NCBI GenBank assembly: GCA_035353175.1 | Contig: DAOPZC010000008.1 | Location: 41,889 to 105,888, forward strand | Length of the DNA stretch: 64,000 bases | Origin: DAOPZC01 sp035353175 | GTDB taxonomy: Bacteria; Verrucomicrobiota; Kiritimatiellia; RFP12; UBA1067 | Direction: 5' to 3' | Part shown: positions 1-8,417 of the stretch, one piece after another | How the letters are laid out: the number at the start of each line of letters is the position of its first letter | Position numbering within the stretch: the stretch's first letter is position 1 | Program-made: the position numbers and the translations under genes | Notes under the pieces: model-generated | Told to the model about the DNA's origin: nothing | What the model saw: the letters and a program-made list of their open reading frames with translations, nothing else | The model's database searches: none

Positions 1-854
1 ACCTGGGGGCGGACGGGATCCTGTATGACCAGCTGGCCATGATGTCGCCGATGGCGTGCTACGGCGAGGGCCACGGCCACCCCGTGCCCTGCATGGTGCA
101 TGAGGTGGAGCGGCCGGTCTTTCTACGGCGCATCGCGGAGCATATGCGAAAAATCAATCCCGATTTCATCGTGATGACGGAGGGCCTGCACGACTGCGCG
201 CTCGACGCGATCTCGATGTTCCACGGGTGTGAGCTGGGCATGTTCTACGCATCGGCTGGTGAGATCCTCGTGAGGATGAGGGCCACCCGCCTGACGGACG
301 CGTTTCCCGAGATGTTCCGGTACACGTACCCCGAGGTGATGAGCACCGTGCGTGTGCCGGCTCCCATGATGGACCGCGGCATGGCGAACTACACCTGCGT
401 CTACGGCTTGCGCTACGAGATCGAGACCCGCTATGCGCCAGACGTCGCGTATCTCCTTGAAAACCGCGTGCCGGAGGCCGGCGACTATCGCGCCGTGGTT
501 AACAAGCCCGACGTCGGCATGATGAGGGCCACCCCGCCGGAAGAGGCGGCGCGCTATCTGAAACAGGTGATCGGGTTCCAGCGCGCCAATGCCGACTGTT
601 TCTGGCGCGGGCGCTACACCGATTCCGAAGGCTTCACGCTGCAGGGCGAGGACCTCGTGGCGAAAGGGTTTGAAGCGGACGGCGGACGCTTTGGAGTCGT
701 GGTCTGGAATCCCTTCGACAAGACCGCACGCTTCACGGTCAGCGTGCCGGAAGCCCGTTTGATTTCGGCGGCCGAGCCGGGCAATGAGCGCGTCGAGCCG
801 TTCAGCGACCTGCCTCCGAACACGGTGCGTCTGTTGCGCTGGCAGAGGAAGTGA
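1..854 (+). CDS. DUF6259-type secreted glycosidase-like protein, 3' part
   Basis: The reading frame is already open at the window edge (first full codon at base 3), so the N-terminus lies outside. The visible 283 residues align with the C-terminal part of the 738-residue protein at 34302-36518: both share GADG-LYDQL, a GHPVP motif, RKINPDF-MTEG-HD, an FHGC motif, and the ANYT-YGLRYEIE-RY stretch. The conserved D, E and H residues in the barrel-like part suggest a TIM-barrel carbohydrate-active enzyme; the last 80 residues look like a beta-sandwich. Function is unproven. It lies upstream of an exported epimerase/oxidoreductase pair, which fits a sugar-degrading context. Confidence 0.85.
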   Translation, partial: LGADGILYDQLAMMSPMACYGEGHGHPVPCMVHEVERPVFLRRIAEHMRKINPDFIVMTEGLHDCALDAISMFHGCELGMFYASAGEILVRMRATRLTDAFPEMFRYTYPEVMSTVRVPAPMMDRGMANYTCVYGLRYEIETRYAPDVAYLLENRVPEAGDYRAVVNKPDVGMMRATPPEEAARYLKQVIGFQRANADCFWRGRYTDSEGFTLQGEDLVAKGFEADGGRFGVVVWNPFDKTARFTVSVPEARLISAAEPGNERVEPFSDLPPNTVRLLRWQRK

Positions 855-861
855 AGAGAGA

Positions 862-910
862 AGAGTGAACAGTGAATAGTGAGTCGTGAGTGGTGAGTCG
901 TGAATAGGGA
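862..910. repeat. degenerate short tandem repeat (GTGAATAGT-like)
   Basis: The gap after the first gene holds a run of imperfect 7-9 base units such as agtgaac, agtgaat, agtgagt, cgtgagt, ggtgagt, cgtgaat. It does not encode a plausible protein on either strand. Similar octamer-like runs with other words occur at 1905-2013, 19708-19745 and 34237-34285. Confidence 0.6.
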
Positions 911-930
911 GGGAAAGCGGGAGTCGGGCG

Positions 931-959
931 TTGAAAAAGGGGCCGCATTGTCCTATGAT
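931..959 (+). promoter_or_regulatory. sigma70-type promoter for the epimerase gene
   Basis: TTGAAA at 931-936 and TATGAT at 954-959 with a 17-bp spacer, about 65 bp before the start at 1028. There is no TTCGC repeat upstream of this -35, unlike the island promoters. Confidence 0.5.
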
Positions 960-1027
960 TAACCGGTCTGGCCAAGCGCCGCGAAACGGGTTTGAGGCGG
1001 GGGCCGGCGATCGATAAGGGAGATCAA

Positions 1028-1897
1028 ATGGGTATGAACGGAATGATGTCGCGCAGGTCTTTTTTGGGGAGCATGACGGCGGTGGGTGCCGCGGCGTTGG
1101 CACCGGGGTGCTGTTCGGTCTGTGACTGGACGGGCCCCCGCTCGAAATTCGGAGGGGTGCAGATCGGCGTGATCACGTACAGTTACCGCTCGATGGCCGA
1201 CAAGAGCGCGGAAGCGGTGCTGCAGCACGTGCTCAACAGCGGCATCAGCTCGATCGAGCTGATGGGGGACGTGGTGGAGAAGTATGCCGGCGCCTCGATG
1301 GAGAAGGTCGCGGATCTGCGCAAGATGTATGCGGATGCGGGCGTCGGCATCCATATCGTCAAGTTCGGCAACATTGGCGACAAGAACTGCACGGACGAGA
1401 AGATCGAGTACTACTTCAACGTGGCGAAGGCGCTCGGCGCCGGGGCGATCACGCGCGAGATCTCCGAGGAGGCTGCCAAGCGCGTAGGACCGATGGCGGA
1501 CAAGCACGGCGTCAAGGTCGCTTTCCACAACCACACGCAGATCAATGCCACGACCTATGACGGCCCGATTCTGTCGTACGGCAAGAACCTCGCGCTCAAC
1601 CTCGACATCGGCCACTATACAGCGGCGAACGAGGATTCGGCGCTGGCCATCATCGAGAAGTACCGCAGCCGCATCTACAGCCTGCATCTCAAGGACCGCA
1701 AGAACAAGGCGAACGGCGGCGCGAACATGCCGTTCGGCCAGGGCAATACGCCGGTCATCGAGGCGCTGCGCTATCTCAAGACGAACAAGCTGCCGATCTA
1801 TGCCGACATCGAGTTGGAATATCCGGTTCCGGCCGACTCCGACGCGGTGAAGGAAGTTGCCAAGTGCGTGCAGTACTGCAAGCAGGCGCTGGTGTAA
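1028..1897 (+). CDS. Tat-exported sugar phosphate isomerase/epimerase-type TIM-barrel protein
   Basis: A 289-residue protein of the xylose isomerase-like TIM barrel superfamily (AP endonuclease 2 fold). The start at 1028 is preceded by AAGGGAGAT at a good distance. The N-terminus has a twin-arginine signal (SRRSFLG at residues 8-14) followed by a hydrophobic stretch ending in PGCC, so it may be a Tat lipoprotein. Barrel motifs visible are FHNH, NLDIGHY, HLKDR and DIELEYP, with the His, Asp and Glu residues that bind a divalent metal in this family. It is followed 145 bp later by a Tat-exported Gfo/Idh/MocA oxidoreductase; such pairs act on 3-keto sugars or glycosides in other bacteria. The exact reaction here is inferred, not shown. 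Confidence 0.9.
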   Translation: MGMNGMMSRRSFLGSMTAVGAAALAPGCCSVCDWTGPRSKFGGVQIGVITYSYRSMADKSAEAVLQHVLNSGISSIELMGDVVEKYAGASMEKVADLRKMYADAGVGIHIVKFGNIGDKNCTDEKIEYYFNVAKALGAGAITREISEEAAKRVGPMADKHGVKVAFHNHTQINATTYDGPILSYGKNLALNLDIGHYTAANEDSALAIIEKYRSRIYSLHLKDRKNKANGGANMPFGQGNTPVIEALRYLKTNKLPIYADIELEYPVPADSDAVKEVAKCVQYCKQALV

Positions 1898-1904
1898 GAG
1901 ACTG

Positions 1905-2013
1905 GGGTGAGGGAGTGATGGAATTGTGGAATGTTGGGCCGAGACGCAAGCGGCGGAAAAAAGACTTGGCCATTCCCCGTTTTCCATCATTCCCCTATTC
2001 CAGCATTCCAGTG
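1905..2013. repeat. imperfect inverted repeat built from TGGAATG-like words
   Basis: The left arm (about 1911-1938) contains gatggaattgtggaatgttgg. The right arm (about 1970-2013) is rich in the complement, CATTCC and ATTCCAGC. Together they could form a long imperfect hairpin between the epimerase stop and the ribosome site of the next gene. It resembles the other degenerate octamer-like repeats of the window. Confidence 0.5.
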
Positions 2014-2042
2014 TTTCGACTTCTTTTCTGAAAGGCCTTCAT

Positions 2043-3422
2043 ATGAAACAGCAGACTCAAGGTGCGGCTGCGCTTTCGCGGCGCGGTTTTCTGTGTTCGG
2101 CCGTCGCGGCGGGAGCGGCGTTTTCCATCGTCCCGCGTCATGTCATCGCGCGCTCGGGCCAGGTGCCGCCGAGTGAAAAGTTGAACCTCGGCTGCGTCGG
2201 CGTGGGCGGCATGCAGGGCGCGAGCGACGTCAACAACGTCAGCAGCGAAAACATCTATGCGATCTGCGACGTGGACGAGAACTTCCTGAACAAATCCGCG
2301 ACCAAGTACACGCAGGCCAAGAAGTTCCGCGATTTCCGCGAGATGCTGGACAAGGAGTACAAGAATCTGGACGGCATCACCATCACGATCCCCGACCACA
2401 TGCACGCGACGGTGGCGCTGTGGGCGATGGAGCGCGGGCTGCACGTCCACTGCCAGAAGCCGCTGGCGCAGTCGATCTGGGAGTGCCGTCAGCTGGCCAA
2501 GGCCGCGCAGAAGTACAAGGTCGCCACGCAGATGGGCAATCAGGGATATTCGCACCCCGCGACGCGCATCGCCAGCGAGACGATCTGGGCGGGCGATCTC
2601 GGCGAGATCAAAGAGGTGCACGGCATGAACGGCGGCGGCTTCGCGCGCGGCGTCAAGGCCTGGCCGCAGGGCGAAGAGGTGCCCCGTACGCTCGACTGGG
2701 AGCTCTGGACCGGCCGCGCGCCGATGCGGGCGTACAGCGCCAAGATCGCGCCGATCCAGTGGCGCGGTTATCTGGACTACGGCACGATGATGATCGGCGA
2801 CTGGGGCGTGCACATCATGGGGCCTGCCAACTGGGGCTTGCAGCTGACGGCGCCGCTCAGCGTGGAGTGCATCGCGGTCGACGAGGTCAACGAGGTGACC
2901 TACCCGCACTACGCGTGCAAGTTCGAGTTCGGCGAGCGGCCGAACGGCTTCGTGCCGGGAGGGAAGATGCCGCCCGTGACGGTCTACTGGTACGAAGGCA
3001 AGATGTGCAGCAAGTTCAACGTCCCCGAAGGGCTGACGCGCGAGGATGTGAAGCCGTACAACGAGATTTTCGTCGGCACCAAGGGCTTCATGGGCACGAC
3101 CGGCCGCGGCGAGGGCGTGCGCCTGATTCCCGAGGCCAAGATGAAGGACTACAAGAAGCCGGCCGAGGTGATCGAGCGCTCGCCGGGGCACTTCAAGGAC
3201 TGGATCCGCGCGTGCAAGGGCGGGCCGGCGGCCTGCTCCAACTTCAGCGTCTCGGCGCCCTACACGGAGTGGATGCTGCTGGGGACGATCTGCTGGCGCT
3301 TCCCGAACGAGAAGCTCCTGTGGGACTCCAAGGCCCTGCGCTTCACCAACAACGAAAAGGCCAACGCCTTCATCAAGCCCGTGTTCCGCAAGGGCTGGGA
3401 GCTCAAAGAGGTGACGGCATAG
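2043..3422 (+). CDS. Tat-exported Gfo/Idh/MocA family oxidoreductase
   Basis: A 459-residue NAD(P)-dependent oxidoreductase. The start at 2043 follows an AAAGG site; an in-frame upstream extension (from 1926) runs through the inverted repeat and is rejected. The Tat motif SRRGFLC is at residues 12-18, then a hydrophobic segment. The Rossmann loop is GCVGVGGMQG (about 50-59), and the family Lys lies in CQKPLA (137-142), where the usual EKP is QKP. The C-terminal half is the alpha/beta domain with WGVH and GDWG motifs. Tat export implies the folded protein carries its cofactor to the periplasm, as in GH109 or 3-keto-glycoside enzymes. Only 8 bp separate it from tag, so the two may be cotranscribed. 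Confidence 0.92.
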   Translation: MKQQTQGAAALSRRGFLCSAVAAGAAFSIVPRHVIARSGQVPPSEKLNLGCVGVGGMQGASDVNNVSSENIYAICDVDENFLNKSATKYTQAKKFRDFREMLDKEYKNLDGITITIPDHMHATVALWAMERGLHVHCQKPLAQSIWECRQLAKAAQKYKVATQMGNQGYSHPATRIASETIWAGDLGEIKEVHGMNGGGFARGVKAWPQGEEVPRTLDWELWTGRAPMRAYSAKIAPIQWRGYLDYGTMMIGDWGVHIMGPANWGLQLTAPLSVECIAVDEVNEVTYPHYACKFEFGERPNGFVPGGKMPPVTVYWYEGKMCSKFNVPEGLTREDVKPYNEIFVGTKGFMGTTGRGEGVRLIPEAKMKDYKKPAEVIERSPGHFKDWIRACKGGPAACSNFSVSAPYTEWMLLGTICWRFPNEKLLWDSKALRFTNNEKANAFIKPVFRKGWELKEVTA

Positions 3423-3430
3423 GTGCGTGT

Positions 3431-3991
3431 ATGAAGAACCGATGCGCGTGGTGCGGGAGCGACCCGCTGTATGTGGCGTATCACGACGAGGAGTGGGGGG
3501 TGCCGGTGCACGACGACCGGCGCCTGTTTGAATTCCTGATTCTGGAGGGGGCGCAGGCGGGACTGAGCTGGCTGACCATCCTGAGGAAGCGCGAGGCCTA
3601 CCGAAAAGCGTTCCACGGCTTCGACTGGGAGCGGATTGCGCGCTACACGCCGGAGGACCAGACGCGGCTGCTGGCCGATCCGGGGATCGTGCGGAACCGT
3701 CTCAAGATCGAGGCAGCGGTCAAGAACGCGCGGGGCGTGATCGGCATCCGCGAGGAGTTCGGTTCGCTGGACGCCTATCTCTGGCGCTTTGTGGAGGGCG
3801 TTCCCCGGCGGAACGCGTGGTGCCGTCTGACGGACGTTCCTGCGCAGACGCCGGAGTCGGACCGGATGAGCAGGGCTCTCAAGAAACGCGGCTTCAACTT
3901 TGTGGGGCCGACCGTCTGCTATGCGTTCATGCAGGCGGTCGGCATGGTCAACGACCACATGGCGGATTGCTTCCGTTATGCCGAGGTGTAG
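3431..3991 (+). CDS. tag: DNA-3-methyladenine glycosylase I
   Basis: A 186-residue protein that matches the E. coli Tag length (187). It removes 3-methyladenine from alkylated DNA in base excision repair. The zinc-snap residues are visible: Cys5 and His18 at the N-terminus and the His/Cys pair in VNDHMADC near the C-terminus. The catalytic-pocket segment LEGAQAGLSW (Glu39) and KKRGFNFVGPT are typical. The start at 3431 is 8 bp after the previous stop; a longer in-frame extension from 2420 is only a shadow of the oxidoreductase. Its place between sugar genes is odd and probably only reflects cotranscription. Confidence 0.96.
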   Translation: MKNRCAWCGSDPLYVAYHDEEWGVPVHDDRRLFEFLILEGAQAGLSWLTILRKREAYRKAFHGFDWERIARYTPEDQTRLLADPGIVRNRLKIEAAVKNARGVIGIREEFGSLDAYLWRFVEGVPRRNAWCRLTDVPAQTPESDRMSRALKKRGFNFVGPTVCYAFMQAVGMVNDHMADCFRYAEV

Positions 3992-4105
3992 CGAGCGGGA
4001 GGCGACCGGCATGTGCTGTTTGGCGCCTTGAGCAACCGGTGCGCGCTTGATTCCGGGACGTATTTTCGCGATGATGCACGGCAAGTCTACGGGAGGAATC
4101 TGAGT

Positions 4106-5920
4106 ATGAGAAACTGGATCTGTTGGTTGGCGACGATGGCGGTATGCGCAGGATCGGTCATGGCGGCGGAGCCTGCGGCGGTGACGTCGCCGGACGGCAA
4201 GCTCGCGCTCGCGTTCGCGTGCGACAACGGCCGGGTGTCGTATTCGCTGCGTGCGGACGGCAAGGCGCTGATCCAGGCGTCGCCCGTCGGCTACGAGGGC
4301 GGGATGCTGGCAGGCGTCACACGGCGTTCGGCGGATGCGGTTTGGACGCCCATATGGGGCAAACGCGCCAGCGTTCCGGAGCGCTACAACGAGGTGACGC
4401 TCGACCTGACGACCTATCGACTGGTGGCGCGTGCATACGATGACGGCGTGGCGTTCCGTTGCTTGGGCGGCGCGGGCGCGGAGCGCACATGTTTCGCCTT
4501 CGCGGGCGACTACACGGCGTGGTTTTACAACGGCGAGCATCATAACCTGGGGCCCGAGACGCTGTCCGAAAGCGACGGGAGGCGGATGCCGCCCATGACG
4601 GTCAAGGCGGCGGACGACGCCTATCTGGCGGTGCTTGAGGCGGACTTGGGGAACGGCGATCCGCTCGCGCTGCAGACGAAGAAGGGCGAGACGGCCTTCG
4701 GCGTCGCGTCGAAGCCGAGCGAAGCCTGGCGTGTGCTGCTGTTCGGCCGCACGCCCGGCGCGATGGTGGATTCGCACTTGATTGAGTTGCTCAACCCTCC
4801 GCCGGCGGAAGGCCTGGACTTCTCGTGGGTCAAGCCGGGCGTGGCGGTGTGGGACTGGCGCATCAACGGCGCGCAGGTCGACGGCTTCAAGTATGAGATG
4901 TCGTATCCGTCGTGGGTGCGCATGGTGGACTTCGCTGCGGATAACGACATCCGGTATCTGGTGCTCGACGCCGACTGGTACGGCAAAGAGTTCAATCCTC
5001 AGTCGGACCCGATGAAGGGCGGATATGCGGGCGACGCGAAAAAGCTTATCCAGTATGCGAAGCAGAAAGGCGTGGGGATTTGGCTCTATCTGAACGATGT
5101 CGCCGGGCGCGCCTATCCGATCGACCAGACGCTCAAAGCTTACGGCGAGTGGGGCGCGGCGGGCATCAAGTACGGCTTCATGAAGGGCACCCCACAGGAG
5201 AAGAACGAACGAACGCGCATGATCACCGAGCTGTGCGCGAAAAATAAGCTGCTCTGCGATTTCCACGACGGGCCGGTGCACCCGTACGGACAGATGCGCA
5301 CGTGGCCGAACGCCGTGACGCGCGAGCTGTGTCACGCCCAGCTCGACGCTCACCGCGTGTTCCTGCCTAAGACCTTTGTCACGACCGTGTTCGTCAACAT
5401 GCTCGCCGGGCCCATCGACATGAACAACGGGCTGGCCGACCTGACGCAGGCGAACCGCGTGGACCAGGCGCAGCCCGTGCCGTCGACGCTGGTGGGCGAG
5501 GCCGCCCGCACGTTGATCACTTTTTCCGGCGCGACGGTCATCCCGGACATCCCCGAGAACTACCGGAAGCATCCGGAACTGCTCCATTTCATTGCGGCGC
5601 AGCAGCAGCCGTGGCGCGAGAGCCGGACGCTCAGCGGCGTGATCGGCGAGCACATCGTCATGGCCCGCCAGGCGGCGGACGGCGCGTGGCTGGTGGGCGC
5701 GGCGACGAATGAGGATCCGCGCGAGCTGGACATTCCGCTGGGCTTTCTCGGCGCGGGACGCTACGAGGCGCTCGTGATGGAGGACGGCGCCGACGCGGAT
5801 TACCGGACCCACAAGGAGAGTTACAAGGCGGCGAAGCGTGCCGTGACATGCGCCGCCACGATCCGCGTGAAGCTCGCGCCCGGCGGCGGCGCCTGCATGC
5901 TGCTGACGGCGGTGAGGTGA
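4106..5920 (+). CDS. glycoside hydrolase family 97 (alpha-glucosidase/alpha-galactosidase type)
   Basis: A 604-residue secreted enzyme with a GGGAGGA ribosome site 8 bp before the ATG and a signal peptide (residues 1-20, cleavage near VMA-AEP). GH97 architecture is visible: an N-terminal beta-sandwich (about 25-260), a TIM barrel (about 270-500) with LDADWYG, DFHDGPVHPYG and TWPNAVTRE (Glu407), and a C-terminal sheet domain. The strand that carries the nucleophilic Asp in retaining members (KxDF) reads KYGF here (Gly357), which points to the inverting, SusB-like subgroup; this is an inference from motif position. It is followed at 6 bp by the sugar ABC transporter genes, so it likely feeds released hexose to that importer. 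Confidence 0.92.
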   Translation: MRNWICWLATMAVCAGSVMAAEPAAVTSPDGKLALAFACDNGRVSYSLRADGKALIQASPVGYEGGMLAGVTRRSADAVWTPIWGKRASVPERYNEVTLDLTTYRLVARAYDDGVAFRCLGGAGAERTCFAFAGDYTAWFYNGEHHNLGPETLSESDGRRMPPMTVKAADDAYLAVLEADLGNGDPLALQTKKGETAFGVASKPSEAWRVLLFGRTPGAMVDSHLIELLNPPPAEGLDFSWVKPGVAVWDWRINGAQVDGFKYEMSYPSWVRMVDFAADNDIRYLVLDADWYGKEFNPQSDPMKGGYAGDAKKLIQYAKQKGVGIWLYLNDVAGRAYPIDQTLKAYGEWGAAGIKYGFMKGTPQEKNERTRMITELCAKNKLLCDFHDGPVHPYGQMRTWPNAVTRELCHAQLDAHRVFLPKTFVTTVFVNMLAGPIDMNNGLADLTQANRVDQAQPVPSTLVGEAARTLITFSGATVIPDIPENYRKHPELLHFIAAQQQPWRESRTLSGVIGEHIVMARQAADGAWLVGAATNEDPRELDIPLGFLGAGRYEALVMEDGADADYRTHKESYKAAKRAVTCAATIRVKLAPGGGACMLLTAVR

Positions 5921-5926
5921 TCCGCA

Positions 5927-7453
5927 TTGAATAGGGAGACAATTCTGAAGGACGGCTCGAACAGGGAAGATATCAGGCTTGAGGCGCGGCAGGTGTGCAA
6001 GTCGTTCGGCGGCGTGCGGGCCCTGCGCGAGGTGTCGTTCGATTTGCGGCGCGGCGAAGTCCATGCGCTGATGGGCGAGAACGGCGCGGGCAAATCGACG
6101 CTGGTAAAGATCTTGGCAGGCCTCCATATGCCGGACGCGGGCGAGGTCCGCGTCGACGGTTGCCGGGTCACGCTTCGCTCGCCCCATGAGGCCATGCGGC
6201 ACGGGATCGCGATGATTCATCAGGAGCTGATGCCCGTGCCCGATCTGACGGTTGCCGAAAACCTGTTGCTGGGCCGCGAGCCGCGCGGCCGTTTTCCTGG
6301 GACAATCAACCGGCGTGCCCTGCGGTGCGAGGCCGGACGCCTGCTGGACCTGCTGAAGGTCGATCTGCCGGTCGGGGTACCCATGCGCACGCTGAGCGTG
6401 GCACAGATGCAGGCGGTCGAGATTGCCCGCGCGATCGGCACGGATGCTGCCGTAGTGGTTATGGACGAGCCGACCGCGGCGCTATCGGACCGCGAGGCCG
6501 GAGCGCTGTTCCAGGCCGTCCGGACGCTTCAGGCGCGCGGGACGGCCATCGTCTACATCACGCACAAGATGGATGAGGTGTTCCGGATCGCCGACCGCAT
6601 CACCGTGCTGCGGGACGGGGCGCGCGTCGGCACGGCGCCTGCGGCGGAGCTGGACGCGACGCGGCTGATCGCGTTGATGGTGGGACGCGAGCTTACGGGA
6701 AGTCGCATGCGCGGGCATGTCGCGGTTGGCGAATGTCTGCTTTCGGTCAGCGGCCTGTCGCGCGAAGGGGCGTATCGCGACGTGCGGTTGGAGCTGCGGC
6801 GCGGAGAAATTCTCGGGCTGGCCGGGCTGATGGGGGCGGGCCGCAGCGAGGTCGCCGAGGCGCTTTTCGGGCTCGCTCCGGCGGCGAGCGGCGAGATCCG
6901 CGTCCGAGGGCGGGCCGCGCGCATCCGGCATCCGGCCGAGGCGATGCGGCTCGGCATCGGCATGGTGACCGAGGACCGGCGCGCCCACGGCTTTGTGCCG
7001 TTGATGTCGGTCCGGCACAACATTACGCTGGCATCGCTGAAGCGCTGCTGCCGGGGGCCTGTGATCCGGCATTCGGCCGAAGCCGAGGCGTCGGCGCGGG
7101 CGATCGCGCGGACCGGTATCCGGACTCGCCGCGACGGGCAGTTTGTGGCGCAGCTCAGCGGCGGTAATCAGCAGAAGGTCGTGTTTGCGCGGACTCTGGT
7201 GCCGGAGCCCGAGATCGTGATTCTGGACGAGCCGACGCGCGGGATCGACGTCGGGGCCAAAGCGGAGATTTACACCCTGATCGCGGAACTGGCCGCGCAG
7301 GGTCGGGCGGTGCTCCTGATCTCGTCTGAGATGTCTGAGCTGCTGGCCCTGAGCGACCGGCTGCTGGTGATGCGGCAGGGCGAGGTGGTCGCTGAGCTGG
7401 ATCCCATGGCCGTCAGCCAAGAGGAGGTTTTGAAACATGCCATGCCGATCTGA
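5927..7453 (+). CDS. sugar ABC transporter ATP-binding protein, ribose/galactose (RbsA/MglA/XylG) type
   Basis: About 508 residues with two fused ABC ATPase domains. Domain 1 has Walker A GENGAGKST, signature LSVAQMQAVEIARAI and Walker B VVMDEPTAAL. Domain 2 has a degenerate Walker A (GLMGAGRSE), signature LSGGNQQKV and Walker B VILDEPTRGID. This is the standard layout of CUT2 carbohydrate importers. The start is uncertain: a TTG at 5927 with GAGGTGA upstream, or non-AUG starts at 5942/5945 behind AGGGAG; no ATG exists near the N-terminus. Genes for the permease and binding protein follow with overlaps, so this is one operon with the GH97 gene. Confidence 0.93.
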   Translation: MNRETILKDGSNREDIRLEARQVCKSFGGVRALREVSFDLRRGEVHALMGENGAGKSTLVKILAGLHMPDAGEVRVDGCRVTLRSPHEAMRHGIAMIHQELMPVPDLTVAENLLLGREPRGRFPGTINRRALRCEAGRLLDLLKVDLPVGVPMRTLSVAQMQAVEIARAIGTDAAVVVMDEPTAALSDREAGALFQAVRTLQARGTAIVYITHKMDEVFRIADRITVLRDGARVGTAPAAELDATRLIALMVGRELTGSRMRGHVAVGECLLSVSGLSREGAYRDVRLELRRGEILGLAGLMGAGRSEVAEALFGLAPAASGEIRVRGRAARIRHPAEAMRLGIGMVTEDRRAHGFVPLMSVRHNITLASLKRCCRGPVIRHSAEAEASARAIARTGIRTRRDGQFVAQLSGGNQQKVVFARTLVPEPEIVILDEPTRGIDVGAKAEIYTLIAELAAQGRAVLLISSEMSELLALSDRLLVMRQGEVVAELDPMAVSQEEVLKHAMPI

Positions 7454-8417
7454 CTGTCCGGCGCGTACGCGCCGGCTGGAGTTCTTTGCTGGCCGCTTGG
7501 GCATCGTGATTGCCCTGCTGGCGCTCGTCGCTGTACTTGCCATCCTGAAGCCGCATTTCCTGAGTGCCGCCAACCTGACCAACGTGGTGCGGCAGGTCTC
7601 GATCAACGGCATCTTGGCGGTTGGCGTGACGGTGGTGTTGTTGACTGGCGGTGTGGATCTTTCGTTGGGCTCGCTGGTTGCCGTGACGGGCGTGGTGGCT
7701 GCGCATCTGGCGCATCCCGGCGAATATCCGCTCTTGGTTCCGATTGCGGCTGGAGTGTTGGCGGGTGCGGCGTGCGGCGCGGTGAATGGCGCGGTTGTCA
7801 CGCGCTGCGGCGTGCCGTCGTTTATCGCGACGCTGGGCATGATGACGGCGGCGCGGGGGCTCGCGCTGGTGTTGAGTGACGGAAGGCCGGTTTCGAACAT
7901 GAGTCCGGAGTTGACGCGGCTGGCGGGCGACGTGGCGGGCGTTCCGATTCCGGCACTGATCTTGGCAGGCGTCGCGGTGGGGGTGGCGTGGATGCTACGG
8001 AACTTGAGGCTGGGCCGTTATCTGTACGCGGTGGGCGGCAACGAGCTGGCCGCGCGCGCGGCCGGCATCCGCGTGCAGGGCGTCAAGTTTGTGGCCTACG
8101 TGCTGTGCGGCGCGCTGGCGGGTCTGGCGGGTGTCGTGCTGGCCGCGCGCATCACGACGGGCCAGCCCAACGCGGGCGTGGCGTACGAACTGGACGCGAT
8201 CGCGGCGGTTGTGATCGGCGGCACGCGGCTTTCGGGCGGCGTGGGTGGCGTGGGCGGCACGCTTTTGGGCGTATTGCTCATGGGGGTGATCGGGAACGGG
8301 CTGGATCTGCTGAATGTGCCGTCCTATTATCAGCAGATCGTGAAGGGCGTCATCATCATCGGGGCGGTCTGGTTCGACCGGTGCCATCAGGCGTCGGAAA
8401 AGGAGCGGGGTGTATGA
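7437..8417 (+). CDS. sugar ABC transporter permease, RbsC type
   Basis: A 326-residue inner-membrane permease with 8-10 hydrophobic segments. It has the family signatures GGVDLSLGSLVA and AVGGNELAARAAGI, and a C-terminal GG-rich ALAGLAG region and TRLSGGVGGV loop. It begins inside the last codons of the ATPase gene (17-base overlap), a sign of translational coupling. The first 15 residues are Cys/Arg-rich and cytoplasmic. It forms the transmembrane channel of the CUT2 importer together with the neighbouring genes. Confidence 0.94.
   Translation: MPCRSDCPARTRRLEFFAGRLGIVIALLALVAVLAILKPHFLSAANLTNVVRQVSINGILAVGVTVVLLTGGVDLSLGSLVAVTGVVAAHLAHPGEYPLLVPIAAGVLAGAACGAVNGAVVTRCGVPSFIATLGMMTAARGLALVLSDGRPVSNMSPELTRLAGDVAGVPIPALILAGVAVGVAWMLRNLRLGRYLYAVGGNELAARAAGIRVQGVKFVAYVLCGALAGLAGVVLAARITTGQPNAGVAYELDAIAAVVIGGTRLSGGVGGVGGTLLGVLLMGVIGNGLDLLNVPSYYQQIVKGVIIIGAVWFDRCHQASEKERGV

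Noticed and set aside
2420..3430. N-terminal extension of Tag by more than 300 codons
   Set aside because: It is the out-of-frame reading of the oxidoreductase gene; Tag of normal length starts at 3431.
3260..6220. 986-codon open frame on the minus strand
   Set aside because: It lies opposite Gfo/Idh, tag and GH97, which have clear family motifs. The product is Arg/His/Val-rich, as expected from the reverse of a high-GC gene.
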